DNA of 64,000 nt. Source: Cylicocyclus nassatus. Lineage: Eukaryota; Nematoda; Chromadorea; Rhabditida; Strongylidae. The translations under genes were made by a program, and so were the position numbers. How positions within the stretch are numbered: position 1 is the stretch's first letter; every line of letters starts with the position of its first letter. The stretch spans positions 66,706,371 to 66,770,370 of the forward strand of contig CATQJL010000223.1 in NCBI GenBank assembly GCA_958299035.1. The letters run 5' to 3'. A model generated the notes under the pieces. It ran no database searches. It was not told the DNA's origin and saw only the letters and a program-made list of their open reading frames with translations. This document shows positions 32,913 to 46,934 of the stretch, in pieces.

Positions 32913-35900
32913 CTATCGATAATATTATGTTGTCCCGAAAGTTTTATCCGTTTTTTCAAACGGCTATAAACAATGCACAATAAAGACCTGAACGAGTTTC
33001 AACGTGCATTCGATGCAGCTTTTCCTTCTCTTTTTATGGATACATTTTCGAACCCCAGTCTTGCATGCTTTTTTTTATAGTTGCCAAAATTCTCTACCCA
33101 TCAATTTTATCTGCTTAAAGTTAGGCTAATCAAAAGTTTCATTCCAAAGTCTCGGACAAATATGGATCAAATAGAGCAAATCTCGGACTACAAGGTGATA
33201 TTTTTAGATCCTCCTAATCTGCTGTTTTGAGCTTGAAAATATTTCTTTGGAGGTCTCGATTTTTGGCAAAGTCACGAAACAGAAACACGCAACTGCAGCA
33301 AATACATGAAAGCTTTTGAAGTTTCTGCGAATTGATACATGATTCTTATTGAATATTATTTATGCAACATAAACAAGTTTGATTTGCTCTGAAAAAGCAG
33401 CAGTTGGAATTTTCGGTACTTTTACGCGGTAAACGTGATCAAAAAGCTGCGATTTCTATTCAATAAATAATTATAACGGACTTGGTAAACGTGGCCAATG
33501 TAATCTAGAATAGGTGTTATGTAGCCAAAGGTTTGCTCTACATAACAATTAGCGGCGCTCTTTGAAAACATCAGAATGGAGATTTTTAAGATCCAGGAAA
33601 AATTTGACGTTGCTGAGCTGCTCAAAAAGCCATGGCGATAACATTGCAAAGACAGGGTAGATCAGAGAGCAAATACAGCTGTAAGAAAGAGGATTAAAAT
33701 ATGAATTAAATGGTACGCCCATGAACTGGTGTGAACGAAGAAAACTTTCTGAACAACCTATTATAACAATATAAAAACTCATGTAAAAGGTGAAAATCAA
33801 AAGAAAATACATGAGTAAAGGTAAGAAAAGGTAGAACTGTCGCTTTTTCGTATTTTATACGAATTTCTATGAAATCAGATATAGAGCTGCCAATGGAAAT
33901 ACATTAACTATATATAATTGCAGAAAAAGGCTTCCCTGAACAGGTTCCTGTACGAGTCATAACTAGTTCTTTTCAAAAAAGCGTTGGAAACTCCTCTCGA
34001 AAAGTACTCCCACATAATTTTCCTAGTCCTTTGATATTCACTCCCACCAATGCCTGAACACAACAGAGACCAAATTGTGATTTTCAGCAGCATAGGGGAA
34101 TCTTTGTAGTGTTTCCGAGCACACTATCACAATTTTGTCTAGAAGTTAGTACTAGGTATTTATCTTCCAGATTAGTGCTCCATTGATATATAACGATTTA
34201 GCAAAATTGATGAATGTTTCAAGTTACACCTCAAGAAGCGGTAATTACAAACTCATTGATGCGCAGTAATTATTATGTCTTTTTTAGCATGTTATAGCCA
34301 GCCCAGATGCCATTTCACTTATCCTATATTGTAGATGGTCAATTTTCCCCGTAAATCAATATCGATACACCTTAAACGTAGCATATCTGATATGGCAAAA
34401 AAGTCACCAAGCTGTCATAAAGACGGGAGTCAATAAAAGAATGCCATACCGAATTCGTTCTAGTTGTTCTGCAGAAAAAGTTGAACATTCATTTGGAGAT
34501 GCCGTTTTCCAGCCTCAGAAGGGCATAAGAAAAGTGTTTGCTTTCTGAATTTAATGGTTTTCAAGTAGCAGATGCAATTTTGTCGAAATCTTTCCAAATT
34601 GCCCTGCTCTCACAGCCAATATTAAACAGCACGTTTGTTCTCTCTCCCCCCCCCCCCATTGGAATCCTCAAAATTACGAGGTTTGCGTAGTTCAAACATT
34701 CAGTCCCAATAACAGAAAACATTGTCCATGTATAAATGATACTCGAATCCTTTGTTGAACATTTTAACAGAAAGTTTGACTTCGCCATTTGAGATTTGAT
34801 AGAGTAACGAAGCTAGCTACTAAATTCACCAGTGGAATTCCGCATAAGGGTATTTTACAGGTTTTCGCCAATTTCATGCCACTTAGAGCTTATCAAATCC
34901 AGATCCTCTAAAGCTCATAACTTCTATCCTATTGTTGTTCCACAGAAAAGGAGAGCAGTTTGGAATCAGCGTGCAATGTTCTTCAGAGTGATGTAGGAGA
35001 CATTTGGAAAGGCTACTTCGACTAAAAAATCTTGCTTTATGAGAGTCAAATTGCATTTTCTGGAACTATCTCCTCGTTATTCCTTATTTCGGCTGTACAT
35101 ACGTCTGCACTAACAGTCCCACGCAGTGGCGTTATGTCTATTAAGAAGCGAACCACTCATAACAATAACTTTTAAAGTGGTTCTTGATACCCTGTGGGAA
35201 CCGGTAAGGTAAACAGCGCAACGAATGACTTACTGGAGCAAAAGATTGCATCTCACTTCAAAGATATGACGTTTCTTCAATAGTTTGGAAATAGTCATGG
35301 CCTTCACACCATTTTTTCCAATGGAAGTAAGGAATCTCATATGGATTCTGCGTAAAGATTCAAAAATAGCACTTGAAAAGTTTGGAGAGCACTAACACAA
35401 AAAAGTAGAAAAGAACGACCACCTATGTTTGTTGCATCATCATGTCAGGTTAGATTTTAAAAATTAGCAAATCTATAAGCCTAAAAAAATCCGTTGAATT
35501 TGAAATAATATTTTAGAGATATGGCTAATGGTTGATGAGGAATGTATTCAAAATTTCATGCATGGGACAACGACGACGAACAAAGTAACAAAAGAGCTAC
35601 GCTTTGTATCAAGCTTCAGCAACCATTAAAGTTTGTTATAAGTATTTATGACCCACTATTCGATGAGAGAAGCGAATAAAAGTATTGACATTAATAATCT
35701 GACAGTCTAAGCGAATGATATCATTAACACGAAACTGCATCAAAAGTTACCACTACAGAAGGAAATTTCTGGGTTACAAACGGTCCTTGCCACACATCTA
35801 AATCGTTGTGCATTTGCACAACCATGTTCTCAGCAAAAAATTATGTGCCTGATACGAGTGGACCCAAGCGTATGGCGAAAACTGCGTTTTTAGGTAACAA

Positions 35901-36054
35901 ACAACAAATACATTTACAGTAATAAATAAGCTACCAAACGTTCCTATAACAACCTGTGTTCGCATATGAATAGATCAACATACAGGCAACAAAAATCAGT
36001 GCAACAACGAATCGATAACTGCCTAATGTAGACAGCGGACAACAATGTTGTTAT
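32913..36054. other. Intergenic, no gene supported
   Basis: About 3.1 kb separates GALT from the upstream gene on the same strand. Minus-strand frames at 33422-33812 are hydrophobic and could be a chemoreceptor relic, and 33908-34093 has a short frame. I could not join any of these through splice sites into a recognisable protein. A run of ten C bases occurs near 34652. Confidence 0.45.
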
Positions 36055-39010
36055 CTACATTTTCACTTTCAGCTGCTTCATCTTTGGCTGTTTAGCCTTT
36101 GCTTCGCGTTTCATCTCGAGTTTCTACAAGAAAGCATGTTAATAAGTCAAAAGCTTACCCAGCGTATGAAACATTCAAGCTAATTACTTGATTGATAATC
36201 ATTAAAGCTTATTTTGAAAGCCCTTTCTTATACGTCTGGAAAATAAAATTTCGAAAATTAGAATTTTTTGCCATTTCTGTCGCTTCATTAGAGACCAGAC
36301 AGATTTAAAACCAAAAACAAAAAAAAAATCGAAAATAGATAACGAATAAAACCTCAAGGCGCCTCTGCTTCTCTGGATCCTCCTCTTCTAATAGTCGCTG
36401 CTTCCGCTCCCGAGTCTTTTCTTCTCGTCGTGCCTAAAAAATGCATGTGGCTCACTTTATATGAAAAAGAAGAAATATGTCTTACTTGTGCAGCTTCTTG
36501 TCGCAGCTGATGTGTAGTTTTTATAAACGCTTCCTCGACCTCGCGTCTTCTCTTATCGGCCTTCTGCTTAGCTTCTTTACTGAGGCGGAACTTTCGAATC
36601 TACAAAAGTATTGATCGATAAAGAAAATTTCATGCGTGAATCCTACCTTATCAACTATGTAGAACATGAGTTGTAGTAACTCAGCCTGTGCTTCTTTATC
36701 ACGACATTCGTCGAGATTCAGGCTGAACTGCACCAAACGCACAACTTCAGGCAGTCGAGTATAAGTTTCTCCCCTCAAATACATTTTTGCGACCTTGCAC
36801 CGTACAAAAATTACGGAAAAAACTACTCACTCTGGAGGCTTAGGCCCACTGTATTGATCCGAGATATGTACATATTCAATGGCTTTCTCGTATTTACGAA
36901 TTATTGCAGATACTCCAGGCTCAAAAATTGCATAAGTAGCTTCAACTTGCTCAGTGTACAAAGCAAAACTGAAAAAGGACAACTTTAAGATATGAAGAAA
37001 TAGTGAAGATTTGAAAAATCCTCACCTCGGTGGTAGACCAAATTGTGAAGTCGTTTTCTTCTCGACAGTGTAAGTGCTGAGATCAAGCATATCTTTGTGC
37101 TGTTTGACAACAGGCTTCTTCTGTCCGAAGATCATAACAAAAGAATCCAACTCTCCAGGATCTAGTTCAAGCTAAATAAAAGGAAAGGTGAAGTGACCAT
37201 GGAGGATTGGTCCACATGAGTAAAGAAAATGTATTTAGCTAATTACGCAAACGTGCATGCAATAATCATGATGTGAAAAGAAAGATTGCAGAGAATACTT
37301 ACCTTGAAGGTGATTCTATCTCTTTGAGGTGAGAAGAACGCCATGATCCGGCTAATAAGATCTTGCCTTTTCATGGTTTTGATCTAAACGAAGCAAGAGT
37401 CTACCGATGTCACATATAAAGCATAGGCATTACAAATACCTGAATCAACATTCCATTTACACCAACTCGTCCTGAGCACCAGACAGTGTATGAGCAATCT
37501 GTCTCTCGTTGTACAGCAGCGCTGCTTTCCGGGAATTCGTTCACACCGTCATCTCCTACCTGGATTTACCGATGCAGATTTTCATAAAGAGCGAAAAGAA
37601 GACGTGAAAAATATAGTCGCTATGAATAAACCTTCACTGCCAAGCAACGCACACGTATCATAACTAGCTTAGATATTCGTTCTGTTCGTTTTGATAATAA
37701 GATAGCGGCTGAAAAAGTCTACTGAAAATCTAAGCGTATGGTGCTATATGTTTGAAACTACTTCGATGGTTAGCTACAAAAACAACATTCTTGCAGCTTG
37801 CTTTTGCACGCGGTTGGGCTTACTGGATAAGCTTCATATAATACTCTCTGCCCATAAATCAAAAACGTAAAAAGATAACTGAAAATGTACTTAAGCTACT
37901 TACCAGAGCAAATTGCTGTTCGAGGAGACCTCTCACATTGTCGAACCATTCTAATGCCAATGACTGGTTCGTATTCCTTCCAATCACATAATTCAACAAA
38001 TACATAGCTATCACAGCAAGAACTATGGCCTCCACTTGGTAAGAGGCCCAGTTTGAGCGGAAGTGAGCTGGTACCTGAATCAAAAATTTGATATTCCGGT
38101 GGTCTTTAAAATTTATTTGCGAAGTTACGGTAGGTGCAAGTTTATGTAACCTTATGAACTCCACGACGGATGATTGTATATGCGATATGACAACACAGAT
38201 ACTTCCCAGCCCCAAGTAATGCTTCACAATCAAGATGTTTATGTCTTCTAGCACGTTTCTTTTCTTGCTACTTCAGAAAGCCTATAGTGACACTAAAGTC
38301 CGGTACGAGAGTACTGATTATATGACTTCACATTACTTCTAGTATCTTGCATAAATTCATGTCAACCTCATGTGCGTCTCGTACTTTAGTGGGTGTGAGA
38401 GGATTAACAACTGAGCTGCGCATGCAAATAATGGAGTCGATCAGGCATTGTAGTGCTCACAAATATACAGTGGGCTTCATTTACAGAAATCAACAAGGAT
38501 CAGAAACAAAGCGAAGATTGACTTACGTCAGCAAATTTCAATGGCTGCACCGGTTGTTGTGCTTCATCCTCTTTTTCCTTTATCTCCTCTTCATCCTCGA
38601 CGACACCGTAATCGTCGTCAAAATCGTCAGCCTTCTGTGAATGATCTACTTTCTAAAATGTGATGTGAGCAAGTGAACATGATATCGAATGATAAAGGAT
38701 CAGTAAAATGAAATCGAAATGCGATGAAAAGATAAAAATTGTACCTGCTTTTGAGGCTCTTCTTTTACAGCCTTTTTATCTTGGGCATCCGTGGGTGGTG
38801 GTTGCACAACCTCTTCAGCCTCCTCATCCTGAAAGGAGAACACAGAGTAACCAGACCAAAAATTCACGATTTCAAATTTTTTCAAAATATGTAAAACTTC
38901 AGACAAACCTCAAATTCAGCAAACTCATTGTCTTCTATCTCAGCATTATTTGCAATACCAAAACGACTACATAGAACAACTGTGAAAGCAACCACCAGAA
39001 TCAATTTCAT
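36055..39010 (-). CDS. CCDC47: CCDC47 (calumin), PAT-complex subunit, with an apparent 1-base frameshift
   Basis: An ER-membrane protein that, in the PAT complex, helps fold multipass membrane proteins and affects ER calcium. Exons are 39010-38909, 38828-38745, 38652-38527, 38074-37904, 37559-37440, 37383-37303, 37172-37026, 36968-36831, 36773-36647, 36599-36486, 36433-36353, 36123-36055. The product (452 residues after discounting one base) has a signal peptide, an acidic luminal region ([15 protein letters not shown]), one membrane helix ([19 protein letters not shown]), [19 protein letters not shown], and a basic coiled tail with [24 protein letters not shown] and KMKQLKVKM, all matching human CCDC47. 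Exon 7 needs one T fewer in the five-T run at 37143-37139 to stay open. Everything after it is intact, so an assembly error or polymorphism is likelier than a dead gene. Confidence 0.92.
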
Positions 39011-39791
39011 GATGGTTCAAATCACCCAGGGAGATTCGTCGTCTCTGCAAAGGCCACCATAGAAATGAAATCATTCGCACATAGCAAAAAGTGAGCATAG
39101 AAACTGCTCATGTGAGAAAGGCGATTGTTCATTCGTGATGATGTATACAGGAACACAATAGCTCAAACAAAAAAAGTAGGAACTATACAGAAATTAGAAT
39201 GTCCATTACATGCATGCGATGCAAATATGTTCCCTTAAACGCTTGTAGCTAAGAAATTACTTACTACATTCCACCATACAAACCCGAATGAACGAAATAT
39301 GGGAATAATCGAAGCGAACAGATTCAACAGTCGAAGTATTTCGCCACTGTAATGCGAGAAGTCCGCAGGGAATTACGTACTTTGGCTGTCAGTTGAGCAG
39401 AATTTTCAAAATTTGCTAAAAATGCAAATTTAGACCAAGATTATGGTGGACTGGATGAGTTTTTCGTTTCCATTAGGTGTTAAGAAGATATTAAAAGTCA
39501 AAAGAGCTGATCTACAGACTTTAAACAAGTTTTGAAGCCCGTGGAAGGAGAAAAGTGTGCGGCACTAAAAAGGGTTCCCGCAGCGATTTCTTCCAGCTTG
39601 TACCAAATCGCAGATCCCCTTTCCCTGGATATATTGAATTCAGGATGGATCCTCAGAATTTCGATGTGAGTTTTTCAGCATTTAACTCTTCTCATAGTGT
39701 TTTGATGCTTAAAATCACAGAGTTCTAAGTTTGGCGAATCTTTGCATCATTTGCATTTTCTTATCGCCTTAAATTTGATTACTCAGCTTGA
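39011..39791. promoter_or_regulatory. Divergent upstream region between CCDC47 and ROGDI
   Basis: The two start codons are 781 bases apart and point away from each other, so this interval must hold both promoters. An ACTCAG acceptor six bases before the ROGDI ATG (39786) could be a spliced-leader trans-splice site. No distinct TATA or other motif stands out. Confidence 0.5.
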
Positions 39792-42700
39792 ATGTCGGCG
39801 TTGGCTGTAATGCTTGGGAACGCTCGCCTTCATCCTGAAGGTTTGTTTTTTCTTGATTTTCTTGTTCAAGTGGCAGTAGCTGACAAATGTCCTATCTTTA
39901 GAGGAGGAGGCAATGTGCCAGGAAAACCTCGCCAAGGAGTTTACATGGATCCAGTCAAGTCGAGCTCGGAAGACATTCAATAACGTCAGTATTTTTCAAA
40001 TTGAGTTTTTTTAGCGGTGACTGATTATAGCCCAAAAAGTTTTTAAAGCAGAGTACAGTCTGCGCAACTTAGTGATGCGAGATATAATCTGTACCTGACG
40101 TTGAACGATCTTGCATAACGACAGACAAGATTTATACACTTGGTATTTGTTCCTCCTGGCGGCTCAAAGGCGTCACTACCGCGTTGCCCCAACGAACGCA
40201 TCCTAATTCGTGCTTACATCTTTGTGAAATCGTGACAGAAAATTCAATCGCGTTCTCTGCGGCCACCCCAATGTCACAAGAAGGTAACACTTGAACAGAA
40301 AGCATGACTTTACTGTTCAGCTCAGTCACTTTCAGCTTTCAAAAGCTATGATATATAGGCACAAGAGCACAGAAGCACTAGTATCAACCATCAAAATCAT
40401 TGTAGAATTTTCTCATGGCGCTAAAAGCTCTAGGCAGCTCTAAAACGAGCGATCTTGAAGCTGTGCGCCGTGCCAGTGCAGTGCCAGCGCCGTGCCAGTG
40501 CAGTGCCAATGCAGTGCCAGCGCTGTCCCGTAACTCACGTGCACACTCCTCGCATGAAGGCTTGACGCTTCCCACACTGCTAACATGGTGCTGGGTCATA
40601 ACTCTGGACGCAGCCTCAAGTTCTTCAGTGATGTGAGGTTTTATTTTTGGAAGCGCTCCTGGAGAGAAATAATTAAATGTTACGATACAAGTTGGATCCC
40701 TGACTGTGCACTGTCTTACTACCCATGGAAAAAAACAGTAAAAATTAATGAGAATTGTCGTGGGCAGTATGGAAACGAGTTTTTGATAGTTTTTGGAACA
40801 TCTGTGCCTTCAAAGGAGTTATTTGTTTTGTATCTCACAAATTTGTCATAATATTCTGATCTTTAATAGCATGGGATTTATCGCTTTTGGCATGTATCCC
40901 TTACTTTTATCTGCAAAATCCAGAATCTGCTGTGGGTGTATAGAAGGTTATTTCCATGCAGTGCAAAAGGTCATCTTGATCATTTTTTGTATAGCTGAAT
41001 AAATGTTCTGCCCAGTTACTCGCAGTTTTGCTCCTTGTAACTCCGTTCGCCTACTTGGCTTATCTTAGAGATCGTCTCGTTGTTTTGCATCATCGTCGGC
41101 AATTTCTTGGTCTTCTTTCACGTCACTCTCATACTTGGTATCTTCACCTCGTCTAACGTTCGGTTTTTATTCGCTCATACATTATCTATGCACCTTGTGA
41201 CCGACAACCTGTTATTTCTTCATCCTCCGCTAATGACTGAACCAGAAGTTTGTCATTCCTTGTCTACATACGGTCTGCTCCTGTCTTCTCTCAGTTCAAG
41301 CTTTTCTATCTACTTGAGCAGTAGCGGAGACTGTAAGGCGAACTTTGAGTACTAGGAAGAAATTTTTTCAATAGGTAGATGTGAATTTGCAGGTACTTTG
41401 GTCACTGCGAGAATGCTGCATTCGTCTACATTTGGGCCACAAATGCGATCCTCGTTTGGCCGTTCCGATAACGCAACCTCTCGCGGAAAGACACATTCTA
41501 ACCGCAAAGCAGGGAGGAGATGCGTTGAAGGTACGTTGCGGCTTAGGCTTTTTGATACATTCATTTTTTGATTATCGTATTGGTAGAGGGTAAACGACTT
41601 TACGTAGACGTGGCACTTTTCTATCAAGTTTGCGCTTACAGGCAACTGTTACTCTTCTTGGTGATAACGTCATTCAAGCTGAGGTAGCGGTGAAGCATGC
41701 CAAGTCAGCCGGTGGTATGTTTCGTGCTGTCGCACAACCTGATGTTCAGTGGAAATTGCAGCAACTCCAGGTGACTTCGACCTTGTTTGATCATGCCAGA
41801 GAGCCCTCTTGGTTCTTTTCGTATTTTTCATAGCCTTTTTACTTCTAGGACCTTGGAAATCACATTGCGCGTGCATCGGTGTCCTTGTGCGAGGCAGATG
41901 TACGAATGTCCGAATTGTCTCGATCAGGAGAATTTACCGCGGAGACCGGTGAACTGATATTGTCCGCTGCCCGAGAAGCTAAAATTGAAATATCTGCTGC
42001 ACGAACCTCTATCCTGCTTCCAAGGAAAAAGTAGGTTGAAACTTCGCCATGCATCATTGATTTTTTGCTTTTGCTATATCCGAAGAATTTTTATGCTTGG
42101 GGTCATCTTTCTCCTCATCTTGATATACTGCTGTGTTCCTTTGCGTTTTGGTACTATACCTTTTCTTTTCAGTTTCATCGCTCTTTACACCTCTGCGCTT
42201 TTTAGTTCAAGGCACTCATTTGCCGCTATATAGCGACCCTGTGTTTCTTAGCTGAAAGCAAAAATGCGTTATTGTAACAGAGTTTTGCTGAAGATGTGAT
42301 TGATCATATCCATGACTTGCTTTTCCTTATAATGCATGCCTCTTCACTTCAGTCATGGCGTTTATGACGACGTGAAGATTTATGGGCCTCAGATTGACGA
42401 ATTGGTCTATTTAGACATTTTGTATGCTTGACACAGTACCCAGATTCGAGTTAGAGGAGAAACAGTTTTTATCTTACCCTTCCCTTGTCTTGAAGAGGTG
42501 CTTAGCTATATGTAAGCGCTGACAAAACATAAACTTTATTTGCTATGGTGAATATATTCCTGCATCAAGCTAAGAGCTGGCGCAGATTTTCGTCATTGCT
42601 GTTCAGATGCGAATTGATTGAGAACTGATCCCTCTCACTTTTGTTTGATTTGATTTTCTCACAAGAGTATGCTAATAGCTTGGTAAATATTTGACAAAAC

Positions 42701-43376
42701 TTTTGCGTGCTTTGGTAAAAAGTGGATCAGTGCGAGCGCTGTGAGACTTTTTGAATGGCAAAACTGAATATCGTAGACTGTACGAATGAGTGTTTTTTTT
42801 TTTTGAACTAGAAACTGGCGGAACATTTGCAGCGCACTGTGATTTTAGCAAAGTTTTCTGCGAGGGTATAGTACCTCACAAATAGGGTGTAAAACGGAGA
42901 ACTTCTTGTTTTTGCACTAATTCGCTGTGAACATTTGAGTTAATTACAAAAGTCTTTGAAATAATGATATTGATTGCTGAAATCATTCTTGGAACTACTC
43001 CTAGCAATTTATGTAGTGTTAAAATCAGTTTTACATGTTCAGATCACTGCTAGAACTCTGCCATTTTCCACCCACTCGACGTTTCAATCCTCCTCTTCCA
43101 CAGGATCAGCTGCTTTCATTCTATATATCCAGCTGCAAACTTGTTAGTCATTTTATTTCACTATACCAAATGCTGCTATGGACGCGTTATATTCAGGTTT
43201 GTGCCTCTTATCACATGGTACCGAAGCAGAGCGCCCCACAAGGACTTTCTATTACAATGGCAGAGTGCCAGTTACCTTATCTAGAAGAAGTTTTGAAACA
43301 GTTGAATTTGGCTTTGACTCATATTGAACGGCTGATTGTGAACTTGGAGATGTGTCAGCCAAGTAATTTACGTTGA
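39792..43376 (+). CDS. ROGDI: Rogdi homologue
   Basis: Rogdi is a conserved all-alpha/beta protein linked to V-ATPase assembly as a RAVE/Rabconnectin partner, with neuronal phenotypes when lost. Seven exons are 39792-39840, 39902-39984, 41393-41530, 41642-41770, 41849-42030, 43043-43142, 43197-43376. They total 861 bases and 286 residues, against 287 in human. Every junction keeps phase. Matching segments are EEEAMCQENLAKEFTWIQ (human LEEEFRWLL region), VLWSLRECCIRL, the nearly identical QWKLQQLQDLGNHIARA (human QWKLQQIQDARNHVSQA), a LPQDQLLSFYISSCKLV strand and the C-terminal CQLPYLEEVLKQLNLALTH. Intron 2 (1.4 kb) and intron 5 (1.0 kb) are long. It is divergent from CCDC47. Confidence 0.9.
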
Positions 43377-46300
43377 GTATATGTGGTGTTATTATGATAA
43401 TTATTTCAGTGAAATGCTCATTTTGTGATCCTACACATTCCATTAAGAATGTAAAATTTTTTAAAAATCATGTTTTTTATTAGAAAAAGCTAATTCTTAT
43501 TGTAAGGCGGTTAGCTGCTATTGCTAAGTCAGTATTGCTATTGTGATGAATATTCTTGCGAGAATATCTCTTCTGAAGTGTATAGATGTCTATATTTGTC
43601 TTTTTTTTGTATAAAACAATGCAGATTTGAGACTTGTTGTTATCCGCTTGGGTATTCCCTCAATATGCCTGGGTATATCTGTCGGTATTTTCCCCATCAA
43701 GCGTCCTTCGCGTGCCTCGCAAAGGGTGCCGTCTGCAAAGAAAGCCCATTGACTCACTGCAATCCTTGAATTGCACGTAATTCTTCTTATTGATTTTTCC
43801 CTCTACATTCGGTTGCTACGGAATGTTTTTCTTTTCTTTGCTTACAAGGTTTTTCTGCCGACGGAACGATTGTAAGACGAATCGTTCTATCTGTCGTTTT
43901 GCTATCTTCAGTGTAGCAAGTGCATCTCTTTTGACATTTAAAAAAGTTTTTCTCCTACTCCTATGTTTTCAACGTCTCACAACTGTTGATCATGGCTTTG
44001 CACTCACATCCTATTTTTCTCAAACTTGTAATACGAGCTGACCTGCGTAGAATTGATCTTCTACCTTTCTTTCACATACTCATTCATCTCCTTCCGTTTT
44101 TCTTTCGCCGCATCCGTTTTTTATTCGACAAGCAAGGATGGGGAAGGTTCTTTTGAATGTTTGGGAATGAAAACTCTGTAACAACGAAGTGTGAATTTTC
44201 TTTTATAAAAATTTGAGACGTGGACAGGGCCCGAGTCAAAAGCAGGAAATCTTGAACTCTATAAATCATTACTCATATACTTGCACTTTTCTTCCGACTA
44301 CTGCATGAGTGCGTTTTTTTTCTCTCCTAGACCAAAGTAGACTGGAACCCCAGACTCAAGATCGATCTCTTGGTCCATTATCTTGTTTTACCGTTCTTAT
44401 TAAGTTTTGCTGAGACTTCTGGCCATCAGTCACAGTTGATTTTTGTCGATTTTTTGTCAGTGGAGGTGCCGAGTCATCTATTTAAATACTTCCTATGTGA
44501 AGAATCTCACAAAATTCTTAGTATGCATGTTCATGGGAGGCCTGATATCTCGATTTTTATTCTTCGATTTTATCCTTGCATGCTTCCTCTTCGTCATTCT
44601 TTCACTCGATTTACCAGTTAGCTTGCAGCATCTGAGTAGTAGGATCTCTTTTTTTGCTTTATCGATCTCAAGATGTTGGTAGCAATCGGAGTGCAGTCAT
44701 TTCATCTGCACCAGTTGTTTGCTGCTCTCATCCGTTCTCTGCACTTTTGAGCAGTAGAGTAGAACAGTCTTTGAAGTTTATCATTATTCTTTAGTGAAAA
44801 AAAAAACTAATATTGCTGCTGTGAAGTCAGCCAGTAATCGAAAGATTTTTTGAGTTGGTGTCAAAATATGCTCAATGTTTCTTTTTACTCAAGTACGTAT
44901 ATCTGCACGTTTTTTATTATTCCATCCTCCTAGTTTCAATATTTTTCCTGAAATTCGAAGTAACAAGGCAGATTCTCCCTGGTAGTTATTTTTTTATAAC
45001 CGAAAAAGATTTTTCCTCTTAGGTTTCAAGTGTAGTACCAAACGAATATTTTGAATGTTGGAGGTTTGCTGTGGAAGAAAAGAGGCACAAATATAATTCA
45101 AGACTTGTCGCAAAATCAAGATTCATGCAGTGCATATTCCTGAAGCTGGATTTCGACCTTGTAGCTTCCATTAAACATCCTTCCCTCTCCCGCGGAGCTA
45201 TTATCTTAATTTGATTATGTGATCATGCATGTATTCTTTTAATTATGTGGCATTTTGCAATAACTCAAGTAAGTCCTAAATCATGGCTGCTATTTGAGAG
45301 ATTTGGGCGGAATCTTGTCAGAGTTGTAGGAATCTTCCCAAGGAGTTTCGGAGGGACTAAAGCCGCGCTTCCTTCTGACTTGTAGGGGAAAGGATGTCTT
45401 TTTCTTTCCGAAAAAAAATTTCAAAACCCATTTGCTATATTTTACTTTGGTGAAGGTATTTGAGATAACGCTGCGCATCCTACTGCCAGCCGTAATTATT
45501 TCAGATGAGAGCTGCGCTGGTGCAATTTTTTGTGAATGTAGAAGTAATTTCCATAGGCGCAGGCAATGATTCGCTCATGACTCACAGAGTGACTAGTTAT
45601 ACTGTAGTTTGCGATCGAATATGAGTCAGAATTATTGAGATCGCAATAAATTCTTTATATGAGATTTGGATTCTGCTCCCTCGAACAATGATGTAGAACT
45701 TTTACAGGACTCGCGCTACTTGTAATTATATGTCTCTGGAATTTGGGGAATCTCCTTCAATAAATATTTGAAATTCTCTGTCGAAATTCAAGACCACGGA
45801 GTGATTATAGATCATTTGGATCTGTAATCATATAATCTGGAATCTTGGTTCACGACGAGAGTGTTGGAATGAAAGTTCATAATGATACATTTGAAACTTT
45901 GAAGTGCTCGAACTCGAGACGGGAAAGACAAACTTGAACTATAGTGAACTGAAAGTACATAGTTCTCGCCGTTCGCTTACAGTTTTCGCAACAGTTCAAC
46001 GTGCCAGCAAACTTACACCTCAAAGTGCCCATAGAAAAGCAAAAAACGCACCATTTATGTAGCCTGTAATTGAAATGTCAAACTCAAGGCAACTCTTATA
46101 TCGGCGACCTTGATTTTTTCACAGGCATCTAAAAACCTTGCAATTGGCGATTGCTGAAGATTCATGCTACAAAGCGTCAAGATGTTATATTTATGAAAAC
46201 AAGCGTTATTTTTCAATGCAGTTTGGAGTACTTGTATTACTAAATCCTAGTGAAAGCTAGAAGGTTCTGCTCTATTTTATCTAGCGGCATTCAAAGGTAT

Positions 46301-46934
46301 GTTCATGTCAACTCAGACAATCGCAAAATACTTCTGGGAATAACTAAAGTTCTAAAACTTTTGAAGGGACATTCCATTGGAGCTGCCAGGTATAAAGAGC
46401 GCGGCGCGGCCCAATAGGAGCGTCGCCACGGAAGTTTTAGAAGTTCAGTTTGCACGGAAGTATTTTGGGATGTCTGAGAAGTTGACCAGGGAGGCCATCC
46501 GATACTGATCGCGATATAATCATTTGATAACGATTTTTTTTCTAATGATTATTGATAGCAGAGGTGCTAGATCATGGATTCGCATCTATTCATTGGGGAT
46601 GGGAGGTGGAGAAATTTTACATGCTGATCTTGGACTTCGTAGTTTGAATGACAGAGGTTTGAAAAAGTTTTTGCAGAAATATTCCTGGTGTGGTCCGTAA
46701 CTACCATACTTTACATAACAAAACAACTTTTAGTCCTAAGATCAGTCTCATGATTTTTTAAAAAATTGAAAGTCTGCTCGTACAAGCACTTTTCATTGGC
46801 AAGATTTGGAGAACCAAGCCTCAAAAAGCGGCCTTAATTTCGCTTCTCAGCCTGCTTGTAGAAAATATTAAAGTGGCGCTAGCTAGCCCGAAAAACCTGC
46901 AATTTCTCTCATAGCTGTATCCATACATCCTTAA
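43377..46934. other. Intergenic, no gene supported
   Basis: About 3.6 kb of T-rich sequence downstream of ROGDI. Several frames of 60-97 residues occur, but they are rich in Phe, Ser and Cys as expected from T-rich DNA. They lack family resemblance and do not join through splice sites. Confidence 0.5.

Noticed and set aside
33422..34093. Hydrophobic minus-strand frames suggesting a chemoreceptor
   Set aside because: There is no splice-consistent join, no recognisable seven-helix signature, and composition alone explains the hydrophobicity.
40470..40535. Possible tandem-repeat protein in the GTGCCAGTGCAGTGCC run
   Set aside because: It is a simple low-complexity tandem repeat inside ROGDI intron 2, and the frames on both strands are by-products.
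43377..44700. Run of plus-strand frames downstream of ROGDI
   Set aside because: They are T-rich DNA read as Phe/Ser/Leu, with no start context, family resemblance or phase-consistent splicing.
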